A stretch of DNA of 51,222 nt from positions 1-51,222 of the forward strand of contig NZ_AAXW01000036.1 of NCBI RefSeq assembly GCF_000169335.1, given 5' to 3'. Under the pieces are notes generated by a model. That model saw only the letters and a program-made list of their open reading frames with translations, did no database searches and was not told where the DNA came from. Position 1 is the stretch's first letter, and the number at the start of each line of letters is the position of its first letter. The position numbers and the translations under genes were made by a program. Shown here piece after piece: positions 1 to 9,003 of this stretch. The DNA comes from Crocosphaera chwakensis CCY0110 (GTDB lineage: Bacteria > Cyanobacteriota > Cyanobacteriia > Cyanobacteriales > Microcystaceae).

Positions 1-410
1 ATCAAGAATTAAACTAGATACTAATCTAAGTAATACATTTGGTTTATTTGCTGTAGTGTTAAGAACCCTATACCTCTAAATTCAAGTGATTAATAGGAAT
101 TAACAGCTTCTATGACCTATTACCTATTCCCTATGTAAGAAATTTCTAACATGGAGTGGTCAACTTGCAAAAATTAACGCTAAACTGATAAGCAAGTCAT
201 GCTTCCAATGCCAGCACAAAGGATAAAAAATATAGATAGTAACGTTAAGAGTCCAATTTAGGGTTCAACTGTTAGAAAAACTAATAACAAACCTTTTTAG
301 ACAAAAGTTATAGTTATCTATCTGCCAATCCAAAAAAGCTGTGTATAATGGGATGATGAGTGAGGCTATAAACTCTGTAGTCAATTCTAATGGTGTGAGG
401 AAAGCTGAAA
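1..410. other. Intergenic region upstream of the porin
   Basis: This is AT-rich leader DNA with no open frame that looks like a gene on either strand. Its only recognisable content is the porin promoter near 322-349 and a GAGG ribosome-binding motif at 397-400, ten bases before the ATG at 411. The long untranslated leader of about 50-60 nt between the -10 box and the ATG contains no obvious stem-loop. Confidence 0.5.
322..349 (+). promoter_or_regulatory. Candidate sigma-70 promoter of the porin gene
   Basis: A perfect TATAAT lies at 344-349. CTGCCA (four of six matches to TTGACA) lies at 322-327, with a 16-nt spacer. It faces the porin gene that starts at 411. Sequence match only; the transcription start is not known. 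Confidence 0.45.
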
Positions 411-2417
411 ATGCTGAAATTATTATGGAAAACCTTGCTGGTTAGTCCAGCATTCGCAGGAATCGTACTAGCATCTAACTCGGCTGCTGCTGAAGGTACA
501 TCCCAGTTTGAATTTAATGAAAGTGCAACTCAAGGGGTAGAAATAGCCCAAGCACAAGACGAATTATTAGACAAGCTTGAAAATTACAGCCAAGAGGGTA
601 ACTCCAACAGTAATGATCAGGTTACCAGTGTTAGTGAATTACGGGATGTTTCCCCCACTGACTGGGCTTACGAAGCATTAAGAAGCTTAGTTGAGCGTTA
701 CGGTTGTATTGTTGGTTATCCTGATCGTACCTTCCGAGGCAACCGCGCCACCTCCCGTTGGGAATTCGCTGCAGGTTTAAACGCTTGTTTAAACACCATG
801 GAACGTTTAATCCAAGAAAACGTTGCGGTCCTTCGGGAAGACATCGAAAAGCTCAAGCGTTTAATGCAAGAATTTGAAGCAGAACTCGCTGCATTAGGCG
901 CACGGGTAGATAACTTAGAAGGCCGGGTTGCTTTCTTAGAAGATCACCAATTCTCCACCACTACCAAGTTAGTTGGGGAAGTGATCATGGCTGCAACTGC
1001 TGCTGGTGGTAGTCGTTCTTCTGAAGATAACCAAGCGGTTCTACAAGATCGGATTCGTTTAAGCTTCAACACCAGTTTTAGTGGGGAAGACCTCTTAGTT
1101 ACCCGTTTATCTGCCAGTACAGGTACAGGGACTGACCGTTTCACATTAAATGAACCGAACCTCAGAGTCATCAACCCTGCTACCGGTCAACCTATTGGTA
1201 TTGCGTTTGAAGAAAATACCTTAATTAACCCTACTGCAACCCAAACCTTTAATATCGGGCCTCGTCGGAACGAACAAGATAACGACGTAACCATCGACTG
1301 GGTTGGTTACTATGCTCCTATTGAGCCATTAAACAACTTCAAGATTGATACCTACATCACCGCTTGGGGTGGAAGATGGCATCACTTCGTACCTACCTTA
1401 AACCCCTTCTTCGAGGACTTCGACGGAGGTAAAGGTTCCTTAAGTACCTTTGCTCAACGTAACCCCATCTACCGTATTGGTGGTGGTGCTGGTGCTGGTA
1501 TGAGCTTCCAAGTTGGTTTCTTAGAAAGTTTACTTGGTCCTACCTCTGTTAGCTTTGGTTACTTAGCAGGAACCGCCAACGATCCTTGCCTCAACGGTGG
1601 TGGTCAAAACCCCGATGGTAGCATCCGTGGCTGTCAAAACAGTAATGCGGATAACCCTGCCACTCCTGGATTTGAATATGCAGAAAGTGATGGCGGTAAC
1701 GGTTTATTCAATGGTAACTACGGTGCATTAGCGCAACTTAATACCAACCTCTTTGATGTGATTAATATTGCGTTCACCTATGTCCACGCTTACCACAAAC
1801 CTGATTCGCCTATCTTCGGTTCTGGTATTCCTTTTGGACCTGGTGAAGTCGGTACCTCCTTTGCTAACTTCTCCCGTTCTGAGTTGAATAACGCCTTTGC
1901 TGCTGGTTCTATTGGTGCGCCTGGAACAAGCACCCCAGATTACAACAGCGAAGCTGACGGTCAAGGGTTGCTTCCTGTTAATCCCTTCGACATCGGTGGT
2001 AAAGTTACCAACAGTTACGGTGGTGAGTTCACCTGGCGTGTAGCTGAATGGCTAAACTTCAGTGCCTTTGGTTCTTTCACTAACGTTCGTTTCATCGGTC
2101 GCGGTTTAAGTGCTGAGGTCTGGACTGGTGGCGGTGGCTTCGCTTTCCCCGATCTCTTCAAAGAAGGAAACCTTTTAGGTATCTTTGCAGGGGTTCAACC
2201 CTATCATGGTGGTCGTAACCGTCCTACCACAGCAGACTTCTTTGAACTTCCCAGTCGTAACCCTGTAACGGCTGAAGTCTTCTACCGTTATCAAGTAACC
2301 GATAACATTTCTATCACCCCTGGTGTCATCTGGATCGCTAACCCCGACCAATTTGTTAATATCCAGGGTGCTGACGATGAAGTCATTGGAACTGTTCGCG
2401 GAACTTTCTCCTTCTAA
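411..2417 (+). CDS. SLH-domain outer-membrane porin (cyanobacterial OprB-like family)
   Basis: This is predicted to be an outer-membrane beta-barrel channel anchored to the peptidoglycan layer by one S-layer homology domain, the major porin type of cyanobacteria; some members are implicated in iron uptake. The 668-residue product begins with a Sec signal peptide (Lys-rich start, hydrophobic stretch, then an Ala-Ala-Ala-Glu cut region near residue 27). The SLH domain follows at about residues 80-135 with the typical SPTDWAYEAL and TSRWEFAAGLNACL motifs. A coiled coil at about 135-178 links it to a Gly/Asn/aromatic-rich barrel that ends in Phe-Ser-Phe, the C-terminal aromatic signature of outer-membrane proteins. 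The gene is monocistronic, with its own promoter and terminator. Codon use is richer in GC-ending codons than its neighbours, consistent with high expression. Substrate is not deducible. Confidence 0.92.
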   Translation: MLKLLWKTLLVSPAFAGIVLASNSAAAEGTSQFEFNESATQGVEIAQAQDELLDKLENYSQEGNSNSNDQVTSVSELRDVSPTDWAYEALRSLVERYGCIVGYPDRTFRGNRATSRWEFAAGLNACLNTMERLIQENVAVLREDIEKLKRLMQEFEAELAALGARVDNLEGRVAFLEDHQFSTTTKLVGEVIMAATAAGGSRSSEDNQAVLQDRIRLSFNTSFSGEDLLVTRLSASTGTGTDRFTLNEPNLRVINPATGQPIGIAFEENTLINPTATQTFNIGPRRNEQDNDVTIDWVGYYAPIEPLNNFKIDTYITAWGGRWHHFVPTLNPFFEDFDGGKGSLSTFAQRNPIYRIGGGAGAGMSFQVGFLESLLGPTSVSFGYLAGTANDPCLNGGGQNPDGSIRGCQNSNADNPATPGFEYAESDGGNGLFNGNYGALAQLNTNLFDVINIAFTYVHAYHKPDSPIFGSGIPFGPGEVGTSFANFSRSELNNAFAAGSIGAPGTSTPDYNSEADGQGLLPVNPFDIGGKVTNSYGGEFTWRVAEWLNFSAFGSFTNVRFIGRGLSAEVWTGGGGFAFPDLFKEGNLLGIFAGVQPYHGGRNRPTTADFFELPSRNPVTAEVFYRYQVTDNISITPGVIWIANPDQFVNIQGADDEVIGTVRGTFSF

Positions 2418-2459
2418 AGTTTGGTAACCCCAATTTTGATCTAAGCTCAAGTATTAGTT

Positions 2460-2490
2460 AACCCTGTGATATGCAGGGTTTTTTCTTTTT
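2460..2490 (+). terminator. Rho-independent terminator of the porin gene
   Basis: AACCCTG at 2460-2466 pairs perfectly with CAGGGTT at 2474-2480 across a 7-nt loop. A run of T and C residues (TTTTTTCTTTTT) follows at once. It lies 43 nt after the porin stop codon. Confidence 0.85.
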
Positions 2491-2491
2491 A

Positions 2492-2507
2492 TTAAGCGAT
2501 CGCTTAA
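2492..2507. repeat. Extended HIP1 palindrome
   Basis: The octamer GCGATCGC is the highly iterated palindrome of many cyanobacteria. Here it is extended to a 16-nt perfect palindrome, TTAAGCGATCGCTTAA, directly after the porin terminator. HIP1 octamers also occur inside many genes of the window, supporting a cyanobacterial origin. Confidence 0.8.
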
Positions 2508-2632
2508 TCTCAAATCTTGAATTTACTTTTCTGCATATACATAAAAATACCTTAACTTCCTAAACTTCTATGGTTTTTTCTATCTACGAAATCTAAAATT
2601 TAGAAAAAATGCCTTAGAAGAGACATAAAATT

Positions 2633-5600
2633 ATGTCAGAATTTTCCCGTAATCTAGCCGTCATCATCGGTATCAACGACTATAATAACGGAATTTCAAC
2701 GCTGTCTACGGCCGTTAACGATGCTAAAGAAATCAATAAGATTTTGAGAGAAGAACATGATTATCAGACATGGACTTTATTAGATAAAGTTGCAACCCTC
2801 GAAAATATTACATACCTCCTTACAGAAAACCTCCTCCAACAAGTTACCCCAGACGATCGTCTTCTGTTCTACTTTGCTGGTCATGGTATCGCCTTAAACG
2901 GAGAAGACGGACCCGAAGGCTATCTTATCCCTCAAGATGCCAAATTAGGGGATACTAACACCTATCTACCCATGACCGAGTTACACTCAACCTTATTAGA
3001 GTTACCCTGCCGTCACTTCTTAGGACTCTTAGACTGTTGTTTTGCCGGTGCGTTTCGTTGGTCGAGTACCCGTGATCTTGGGGTAATTCCAGACGTTATT
3101 TATCAAGAGCGTTATAACCGCTTTATTGCTGATCCGGCTTGGCAAGTAATTACCAGTGCAGCCTCAGACCAAAAAGCGGCCGATGCCTTCGATTTTCAGA
3201 CACAAAGGAGCCAAAAAGGTCAGCATTCTCCATTTGCGACGGCTTTGATGGACGCTTTAGCAGGGAAAGCAGATATTTATCCTCCATCTACCAATGGTAA
3301 ACCTGCAGGGGATGGGGTAATTACAGCCAGCGAACTTTATTTATATCTACGGGATGCTGTAGAAATTGCTTCAAATAATCATCAACGTCAAACTCCAGGT
3401 ATTTGGCCGCTTAAAAAACATGATAAAGGAGAATATATTTTCCTGTCTCCGCAACACCCTTTAAACTTACCCCCTGCACCCCCTTTAGATGTCTCAAAAA
3501 ATCCTTATCGTGGCTTAGAATCCTTTGAGGAAGAACATAGCAACCTATTCTTTGGTAGAACCACTGTCATTGAAAAACTCTATGAATTTGTCAATACTCA
3601 TACGTTAACAGTTGTATTAGGAGCCTCTGGAAGTGGTAAATCAAGCTTAGTGAAAGCAGGTTTAATTTCTTATTTCAAACAACAGTCAAACCCTAATGAG
3701 TGGCAAATTTTAACCCCATTTCGGCCTGGGGAGTCCCCTCTAATGGCTTTAAATAAAACCCTAGCATTAGAGAAAATAAAAGTAACAGAGGAGGCAGAGG
3801 GAGCAGAGGAGGTAATAGAGAAAAGAATGACTAACTTATCTGGTTATTTAGCAGTTTGGATGAAACAGCATCCTGAGACTCATCTATTAATGATAATTGA
3901 CCAGTTTGAAGAATTGATGACCCTATGCAAAGATGCAACAGAACGAGAAAACTTTCTGGGTTTATTGGCTCAACTTATTGAAACTTATCCCCAACAGTTA
4001 CGAATTATCATCACCCTCCGCTCTGATTTTGAACCGCAATATCAAAATAGTCCCCTCCAAGAATATTGGCAAACCAGTCGCTTTTTAGTCTCTCCCATGA
4101 GCCGTAATGAGTTACGGGAAGCTATCGAAAAACCGGCCGAACAACGGGTAATGTATTTTCAACCCTATGATTTAGTAGAACAATTAATTGATGAAGTGGC
4201 CGATATGCCAGGCACTTTACCTCTGCTTTCCTTTGCGTTGAGTGAATTGTATCTTAAATATTTACAACGACAACAAATCGCCCAAAATGAAGGGGAAACC
4301 ATTGATCGCGCTTTAACCCAAGAAGATTATCAAGCTTTGGGTGGGATATTAACGTCTTTAACCAAAAGAGCAGATGAAGAATATCAGAAGTTAGTCACAA
4401 AAAATCCTGCTTATGGCCAAGTTATTCGTCATTTAATGTTACGAATGGTGTCTATGGGAGGAGGAGAGTTAGCCCGTAGACGAGTCTTGTTATCAGAATT
4501 AGAATATCCAACGGAAAAAAATGCTTTAGTTAAAGCAGTCATTGAGCGGTTTACCACTGCAAGGTTACTGGTAACAGGAGAAGACGCTGAAGGTAACCCC
4601 TATGTTGAACCGGCTCATGATGTTTTAGTACGGGGTTGGCAAAAATTGTTGATGTGGAAACAAGAAGATGAAGAGAGCATCATTTTGCAACGACGGTTAA
4701 CCCCCGCAGCACAAGAATGGCACTTTCAACAACAACCGAGGTTTCTTTGGCATACTAACCCTCGTCTTAATTTATTGAAAACGGTAGCAAAATCCGATGA
4801 TAATTGGTTGAATTGGGTAGAGGGTGAATTTGTCCGCCGTAGCATCGCCCGCAAAACCTTTAATACTCGCCGTAATCGTAGTGTTGCCATTGCCGTGATA
4901 CTAGGGTTGAGTGCCGGGTTACTGTTTTCATTGATTGGTTATCGCAATACGTTAATTGAAGGTGCGATCGCTTCTCAAAGTTCTGCTAAGAATAATTTAC
5001 GCCTAAACCATTCACTTGATGGGATGGTTAATAGTTTACAAGCAGGACAAGCCTTACAACATCCACTGGTCAAATTTCCCTTATTTCAGTTATTTCGCTC
5101 AACTGATACCATCCAAGAAGAGATTCAAGGGACGTTACTATGGGCTGTTTATCGTGTCAAAGAAGCCAATCGTCTGATCAAGGAAAACAGTTTGATCGTT
5201 AGGAGTATTTTGAGTCCTGATGATGAGAATGGGCAAATGATTGCTAGTGCAGGAGAAGATGGGAATATAAAACTTTGGAATTCACAGGGACAAGAATTGG
5301 CATCGTGGCGAGCAGATAATCAACGAGTTTGGATGGTAGCCTTTAGTCCAGATAAGCAAATTTTAGCCAGTGCAGGGGAAGATGGAACGGTTCGCCTTTG
5401 GGACTTACAAGGAAAGCAGTTAAACGAATTGAAAGGACATAAGGCTACAACCCGTTTTGTTACGTTTAGTCCCGATGGTCAAAAAATCGCTAGTGTGGGA
5501 GGACAAGATGGCATCCTTCGTTTATGGAATAAGAACGGAAACCTTTTGAGGAGTTGGCCAGCAGATAACCTGAAATTTCTTAAAAGTGTTGATTTTCATC

Positions 5601-6754
5601 CTAATAATCAACTTCTAGTAACGGCAGGAAGAGATGAAAAGATCAAAATTTGGACTTTAGACGGTAAACTCTTAAAACAATTAGATTTTCATGCTTGGGG
5701 GGCTTTTTTTAGTCCCGATGGTCAATATCTTGTCGCTGCAGGTGATGATGGTACTATCGGCCTTTGGAACTCTAAATATGAGTTAGTGCAACGATGGCCA
5801 GTTGATGAGGGGGAAATATGGAATGTCGCTTTTAGTACTGATAGTAAAAAAATTGCGAGTGGAGGAGATGACGGAAATGTACGAGTATGGAATTTAAAGG
5901 GAGACATACTAACACAATTTGAGGGACATAATGGGCCGGTTCGTAGTGTTAAATTTACCGCTAATTCTCAACAGGTAGTAAGTTCAGGAGATGATGGGAC
6001 AACCCGTTTATGGAATGTACCAGATCAATTATTTGATAATCAAAATATAAAACCTTATCAAACTCCTTTAGTTAAAAACAATCAAGATATTGTCAGTCCT
6101 AATAATAAGTTACGAGCTTTTATTGATAAAGATAATAGAATTCAGATAACAAATATAAACGGGACAAAATTAAATACATTTCAAGATCATATAGGAACAG
6201 TCTCTGCTATCAATTTTAGTCCCAATTCTCAACTTTTAGTGAGTGCTGGAGAAGACCATACGATTCGGGTTTGGAAAGACTTGGATAAGAAACAACAAGG
6301 ACGATCTCGTTCGATTTTCCAGGTTGATGAAGAAGAGATTAAAAATATCCAAAACTATACCTATGATGAAAACAGAATTACAGCAGTCATCTTTAGTCCC
6401 AATAATCAAAGAATTGTTTCTGGAGATAATGCTGGCTATATAAGAATCTGGGACTTAAAACGAAACCAAAAAATTGCAGTGTTGCAAGTCTCTAATCATG
6501 CAGTTAATACTCTTGATTTTTCATCAGATGGAGATTTATTAGTTAGTTTTGCCAATCAAAAGGAGACCATAAAATTATCCCTTGAATCTTTTAATCAGTT
6601 GATCGCGCGAGGTTGTCATACTATTAAAGATTTCTTAGAAAATAATCCTAATTTTATCTCTACAAATTCTTTTTTATGTAAGAAAATAGTGTTTGATAAT
6701 AGTAACGACTTAGTAACTATTAATAACAATCAAAAATTAGACAGTCAATTCTAA
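2633..6754 (+). CDS. Caspase-domain (orthocaspase-like) STAND ATPase with WD40 repeats
   Basis: A 1373-residue multidomain signalling protein. Residues 5-270 form a caspase-type C14 peptidase domain with the catalytic pair visible: His84 in FYFAGHG and Cys136 in LLDCCFAG. Residues about 290-700 form a STAND-type NTPase introduced by NPYRGLESFEEE, with Walker A GASGSGKSS (330-338) and Walker B LLMIIDQFEEL (418-428). One hydrophobic segment at about 748-767 is probably a transmembrane helix. From about 855 to 1330 there are WD40 blades with GH-, FSPD- and LWD/LWN-type motifs, the last ones degenerate. Known relatives use WD40 domains as sensors and the ATPase for oligomerisation, releasing the protease; a role in cell death or defence is inference. 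A short repetitive insert (TEEAEGAEEVIEK, about 385-397) is encoded by a purine-rich repeat. The gene stands alone, and no target is evident nearby. Confidence 0.9.
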   Translation: MSEFSRNLAVIIGINDYNNGISTLSTAVNDAKEINKILREEHDYQTWTLLDKVATLENITYLLTENLLQQVTPDDRLLFYFAGHGIALNGEDGPEGYLIPQDAKLGDTNTYLPMTELHSTLLELPCRHFLGLLDCCFAGAFRWSSTRDLGVIPDVIYQERYNRFIADPAWQVITSAASDQKAADAFDFQTQRSQKGQHSPFATALMDALAGKADIYPPSTNGKPAGDGVITASELYLYLRDAVEIASNNHQRQTPGIWPLKKHDKGEYIFLSPQHPLNLPPAPPLDVSKNPYRGLESFEEEHSNLFFGRTTVIEKLYEFVNTHTLTVVLGASGSGKSSLVKAGLISYFKQQSNPNEWQILTPFRPGESPLMALNKTLALEKIKVTEEAEGAEEVIEKRMTNLSGYLAVWMKQHPETHLLMIIDQFEELMTLCKDATERENFLGLLAQLIETYPQQLRIIITLRSDFEPQYQNSPLQEYWQTSRFLVSPMSRNELREAIEKPAEQRVMYFQPYDLVEQLIDEVADMPGTLPLLSFALSELYLKYLQRQQIAQNEGETIDRALTQEDYQALGGILTSLTKRADEEYQKLVTKNPAYGQVIRHLMLRMVSMGGGELARRRVLLSELEYPTEKNALVKAVIERFTTARLLVTGEDAEGNPYVEPAHDVLVRGWQKLLMWKQEDEESIILQRRLTPAAQEWHFQQQPRFLWHTNPRLNLLKTVAKSDDNWLNWVEGEFVRRSIARKTFNTRRNRSVAIAVILGLSAGLLFSLIGYRNTLIEGAIASQSSAKNNLRLNHSLDGMVNSLQAGQALQHPLVKFPLFQLFRSTDTIQEEIQGTLLWAVYRVKEANRLIKENSLIVRSILSPDDENGQMIASAGEDGNIKLWNSQGQELASWRADNQRVWMVAFSPDKQILASAGEDGTVRLWDLQGKQLNELKGHKATTRFVTFSPDGQKIASVGGQDGILRLWNKNGNLLRSWPADNLKFLKSVDFHPNNQLLVTAGRDEKIKIWTLDGKLLKQLDFHAWGAFFSPDGQYLVAAGDDGTIGLWNSKYELVQRWPVDEGEIWNVAFSTDSKKIASGGDDGNVRVWNLKGDILTQFEGHNGPVRSVKFTANSQQVVSSGDDGTTRLWNVPDQLFDNQNIKPYQTPLVKNNQDIVSPNNKLRAFIDKDNRIQITNINGTKLNTFQDHIGTVSAINFSPNSQLLVSAGEDHTIRVWKDLDKKQQGRSRSIFQVDEEEIKNIQNYTYDENRITAVIFSPNNQRIVSGDNAGYIRIWDLKRNQKIAVLQVSNHAVNTLDFSSDGDLLVSFANQKETIKLSLESFNQLIARGCHTIKDFLENNPNFISTNSFLCKKIVFDNSNDLVTINNNQKLDSQF

Positions 6755-6780
6755 AACAGTTCGACTCAAAATAAAACTCT

Positions 6781-6822
6781 ATTGCCTGTTGCTTGTTGCC
6801 TCTTGCCTATCCTCACTAGCTA
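6781..6822. repeat. Dispersed heptamer-type repeat, copy A
   Basis: The tract is built from TTGCCTN heptads (TTGCCTG, TTGCTTG, TTGCCTC, TTGCCTA) and ends in CCTCACTAGC. It is the reverse complement, with very few differences, of the tract at 50802-50840. It lies 27 nt after the caspase-STAND stop codon. It resembles the short tandemly repeated repetitive sequences known from cyanobacterial spacers. Confidence 0.75.
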
Positions 6823-6967
6823 GTTTTATCAAAGGTGCAAGATATCAGTTGATAGAAAGCTAAGAAACCTTAACATTTCCCCAGAATCATCCGTGTCTAT
6901 CTCTACGTCTGTTAGGATAACTGTCAATCCGTTACAGTAATGGGTGAGTGAGTAGGAGTGAAACAAG

Positions 6968-8194
6968 GTGTTAAGTCAAGAATCAATGCCAGGCGTTGTT
7001 GCTAAAAATCGCTACAATTATCATCTATCGGAGATTATTCGCAAACGAGCGTGGGTAGAAATCGATTTATCGGCATTAAGCCATAATGTCCGTCAAATTA
7101 AACAATTATTGTCTCCTAAAACGGCTTTAATGGCCGTTGTCAAAGCAGATGCTTATGGCCATGGGGCGATCGCCGTTGCTCAAACCGCCCTACAAGCCGG
7201 GGCTTCAGCTTTAGCAGTGGCGACTTTAGGAGAAGGGATCGAACTACGGGAAGCTGGAATTACTGCTCCTATCCTCATTTTAGGTGCCATTAATACCCCC
7301 GAAGAAATTGCAGCGATCGCCCATTGGAATCTCGAACCAACCTTATGTTACCCTGAACAGGCTATGGTTGTTTCTCAAACCCTATCCCAGTGTGAAAAAG
7401 TCTTACCGGTTCACCTCAAACTCGATACAGGAATGTCCCGTTTAGGCATCCCTTGGCACCAAGGAACAGAGTTTGTCACCCTCGTCAAACAATTACCCTA
7501 TTTAAACCTTCGTAGCGTCTATTCCCATTTAGCGACGGCAGATGATCCTGATCCGAGTCATATGTATCTTCAGCATAAACGGTTTAAAAGTGCGATCGCT
7601 AACCTCAAAACCCAAGGTATTGGACCCCCTCGCCTTCATTTTGCCAATTCTGCGGCCACTCTCATTGCTCCTCAGTTACACTACGATTTAGTTAGAGTAG
7701 GACTTGGTTTATATGGTCTCTACCCGGCTCCTCATTTGCGCTCTATCGTACCTCTAAAGCCTGTTTTGCAAGTTAAAGCCAAAATCACCCAAATTAAGTC
7801 TATCCCTACAAATACAGGGGTCAGTTACGGTTATCAATTTGTTAGCGATCGCCCAATGAAAATAGCGGTTGTTGGCATTGGTTATGCTGATGGGGTTCCT
7901 CGCAATTTATCCAATCGTCTACAAGTCTTAATTCAAGGTCAACGGGTTCGTCAAATCGGTGCCATTACCATGGATCAATTAATGTTAGATGTGAGTCATC
8001 TTCGTCAGGTCAAAGTAGGAGATGTGGTGACATTAATTGGTCAAGATGGGGATTACGAAATTACTGCCGATCATTGGGCTAGAATGTTAGGAACCATCTC
8101 CTGGGAAATTCTCTGTGGATTTAAACATCGACTACCAAGGATTAAACACCATGACAAAGTTCCCCAAGGAGTTATGGCCGAAAATCTTCCCTAA
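6968..8194 (+). CDS. alr: Alanine racemase
   Basis: This PLP-dependent enzyme interconverts L- and D-alanine for peptidoglycan synthesis in the cytoplasm. The 408-residue length fits the family. The PLP-lysine signature AVVKADAYGHGA lies at about residues 57-68; the sequence LKLDTGMSRLG follows near 155, and the C-terminal beta domain carries the catalytic-tyrosine region GVSYGYQF (about 283-290) and TMDQLMLDVS. The listed start is GTG; an ATG seven codons in (6989) is an alternative, because family similarity begins only at RKRAWVEIDLSAL. The YdcF-like gene follows 23 nt downstream in the same direction, so the two may be cotranscribed. Confidence 0.95.
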   Translation: MLSQESMPGVVAKNRYNYHLSEIIRKRAWVEIDLSALSHNVRQIKQLLSPKTALMAVVKADAYGHGAIAVAQTALQAGASALAVATLGEGIELREAGITAPILILGAINTPEEIAAIAHWNLEPTLCYPEQAMVVSQTLSQCEKVLPVHLKLDTGMSRLGIPWHQGTEFVTLVKQLPYLNLRSVYSHLATADDPDPSHMYLQHKRFKSAIANLKTQGIGPPRLHFANSAATLIAPQLHYDLVRVGLGLYGLYPAPHLRSIVPLKPVLQVKAKITQIKSIPTNTGVSYGYQFVSDRPMKIAVVGIGYADGVPRNLSNRLQVLIQGQRVRQIGAITMDQLMLDVSHLRQVKVGDVVTLIGQDGDYEITADHWARMLGTISWEILCGFKHRLPRIKHHDKVPQGVMAENLP

Positions 8195-8217
8195 TCTTAA
8201 GAATAAAAACTAGAATT

Positions 8218-8949
8218 GTGAGCAGGTCAAAACTTGATTTAACAGGCCGTTTAAAGAAAAAGAAATGGAAAAAACGATTTAAGTTAATTTTTGTACTGTT
8301 AATCGGCTTCATTTTAACGAGCTTAGTATTTAATGTGTTGGTAAGATTACCCATCAATACTAATCATTCTGTCGATGGAATTTTAGTTCTGGGGGGAAGT
8401 ATTCGACGGGAAATCCATGCAGCAGAAATTGCGTCTCAATACGAATACCAAGAAGTTCCTATTATTGTTTCCCAAGGCTCAAAACCCCCTTGTATTAAGC
8501 TAATTTTCCAAAGAGAACAGGCTCGAATGCATAAGGTTTGGATTGAACAATGTGCTTATTCAACCTTTGATAATTTTTTCTTTTGCGTTCCCCTTCTACA
8601 AAAACATGGAGTTCACAAAGTTAAAGTGATCACCTCACAAAGCCACCTACCCAGAGCTAAATGGTTATCTCAAATTCATCTTGGAGCCAAAGGAATCGCC
8701 GTTGAAGTGGATACACCGAGAGAAAATGGCGTTCCAGGTAATCATGAATCTGATTTAAAAACGTTTTTAGATGTTATTCGTAGTTTAATGTGGGCTGTGG
8801 TGAGTCAAATTATTCAACCTCCCTGTTTTGAGGTCACTCCTTTAGAAGATGTTAACCTTACTGAGTGGTATGACAAGGGATTTAGCTGCGAATATCAAGG
8901 AGGACTCTCTAAGTTGGGTCAGCAGAATCAATCTAAAAGCAAGGTATAG
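8218..8949 (+). CDS. YdcF/SanA-like (DUF218) membrane protein
   Basis: A 243-residue protein of the DUF218 family, whose members include SanA and YdcF, linked to envelope integrity; no enzymatic role is firmly assigned. A very basic N-terminus (KKKKWKKR) precedes one transmembrane helix at about residues 22-42, so the bulk probably faces the periplasm. The family core follows with DGILVLGGSIRRE (about 55-67), VSQGSK and the later ITSQSHLPRAKW motif. The start is GTG. It follows alr by 23 nt, consistent with a shared cell-envelope theme, though that link is inferred from position only. Confidence 0.8.
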   Translation: MSRSKLDLTGRLKKKKWKKRFKLIFVLLIGFILTSLVFNVLVRLPINTNHSVDGILVLGGSIRREIHAAEIASQYEYQEVPIIVSQGSKPPCIKLIFQREQARMHKVWIEQCAYSTFDNFFFCVPLLQKHGVHKVKVITSQSHLPRAKWLSQIHLGAKGIAVEVDTPRENGVPGNHESDLKTFLDVIRSLMWAVVSQIIQPPCFEVTPLEDVNLTEWYDKGFSCEYQGGLSKLGQQNQSKSKV

Positions 8950-9003
8950 ATCAGATTAATTCTTTCGTGAAGTACAATCTAGAAACGTTTTGAAGAAATG
9001 CCT

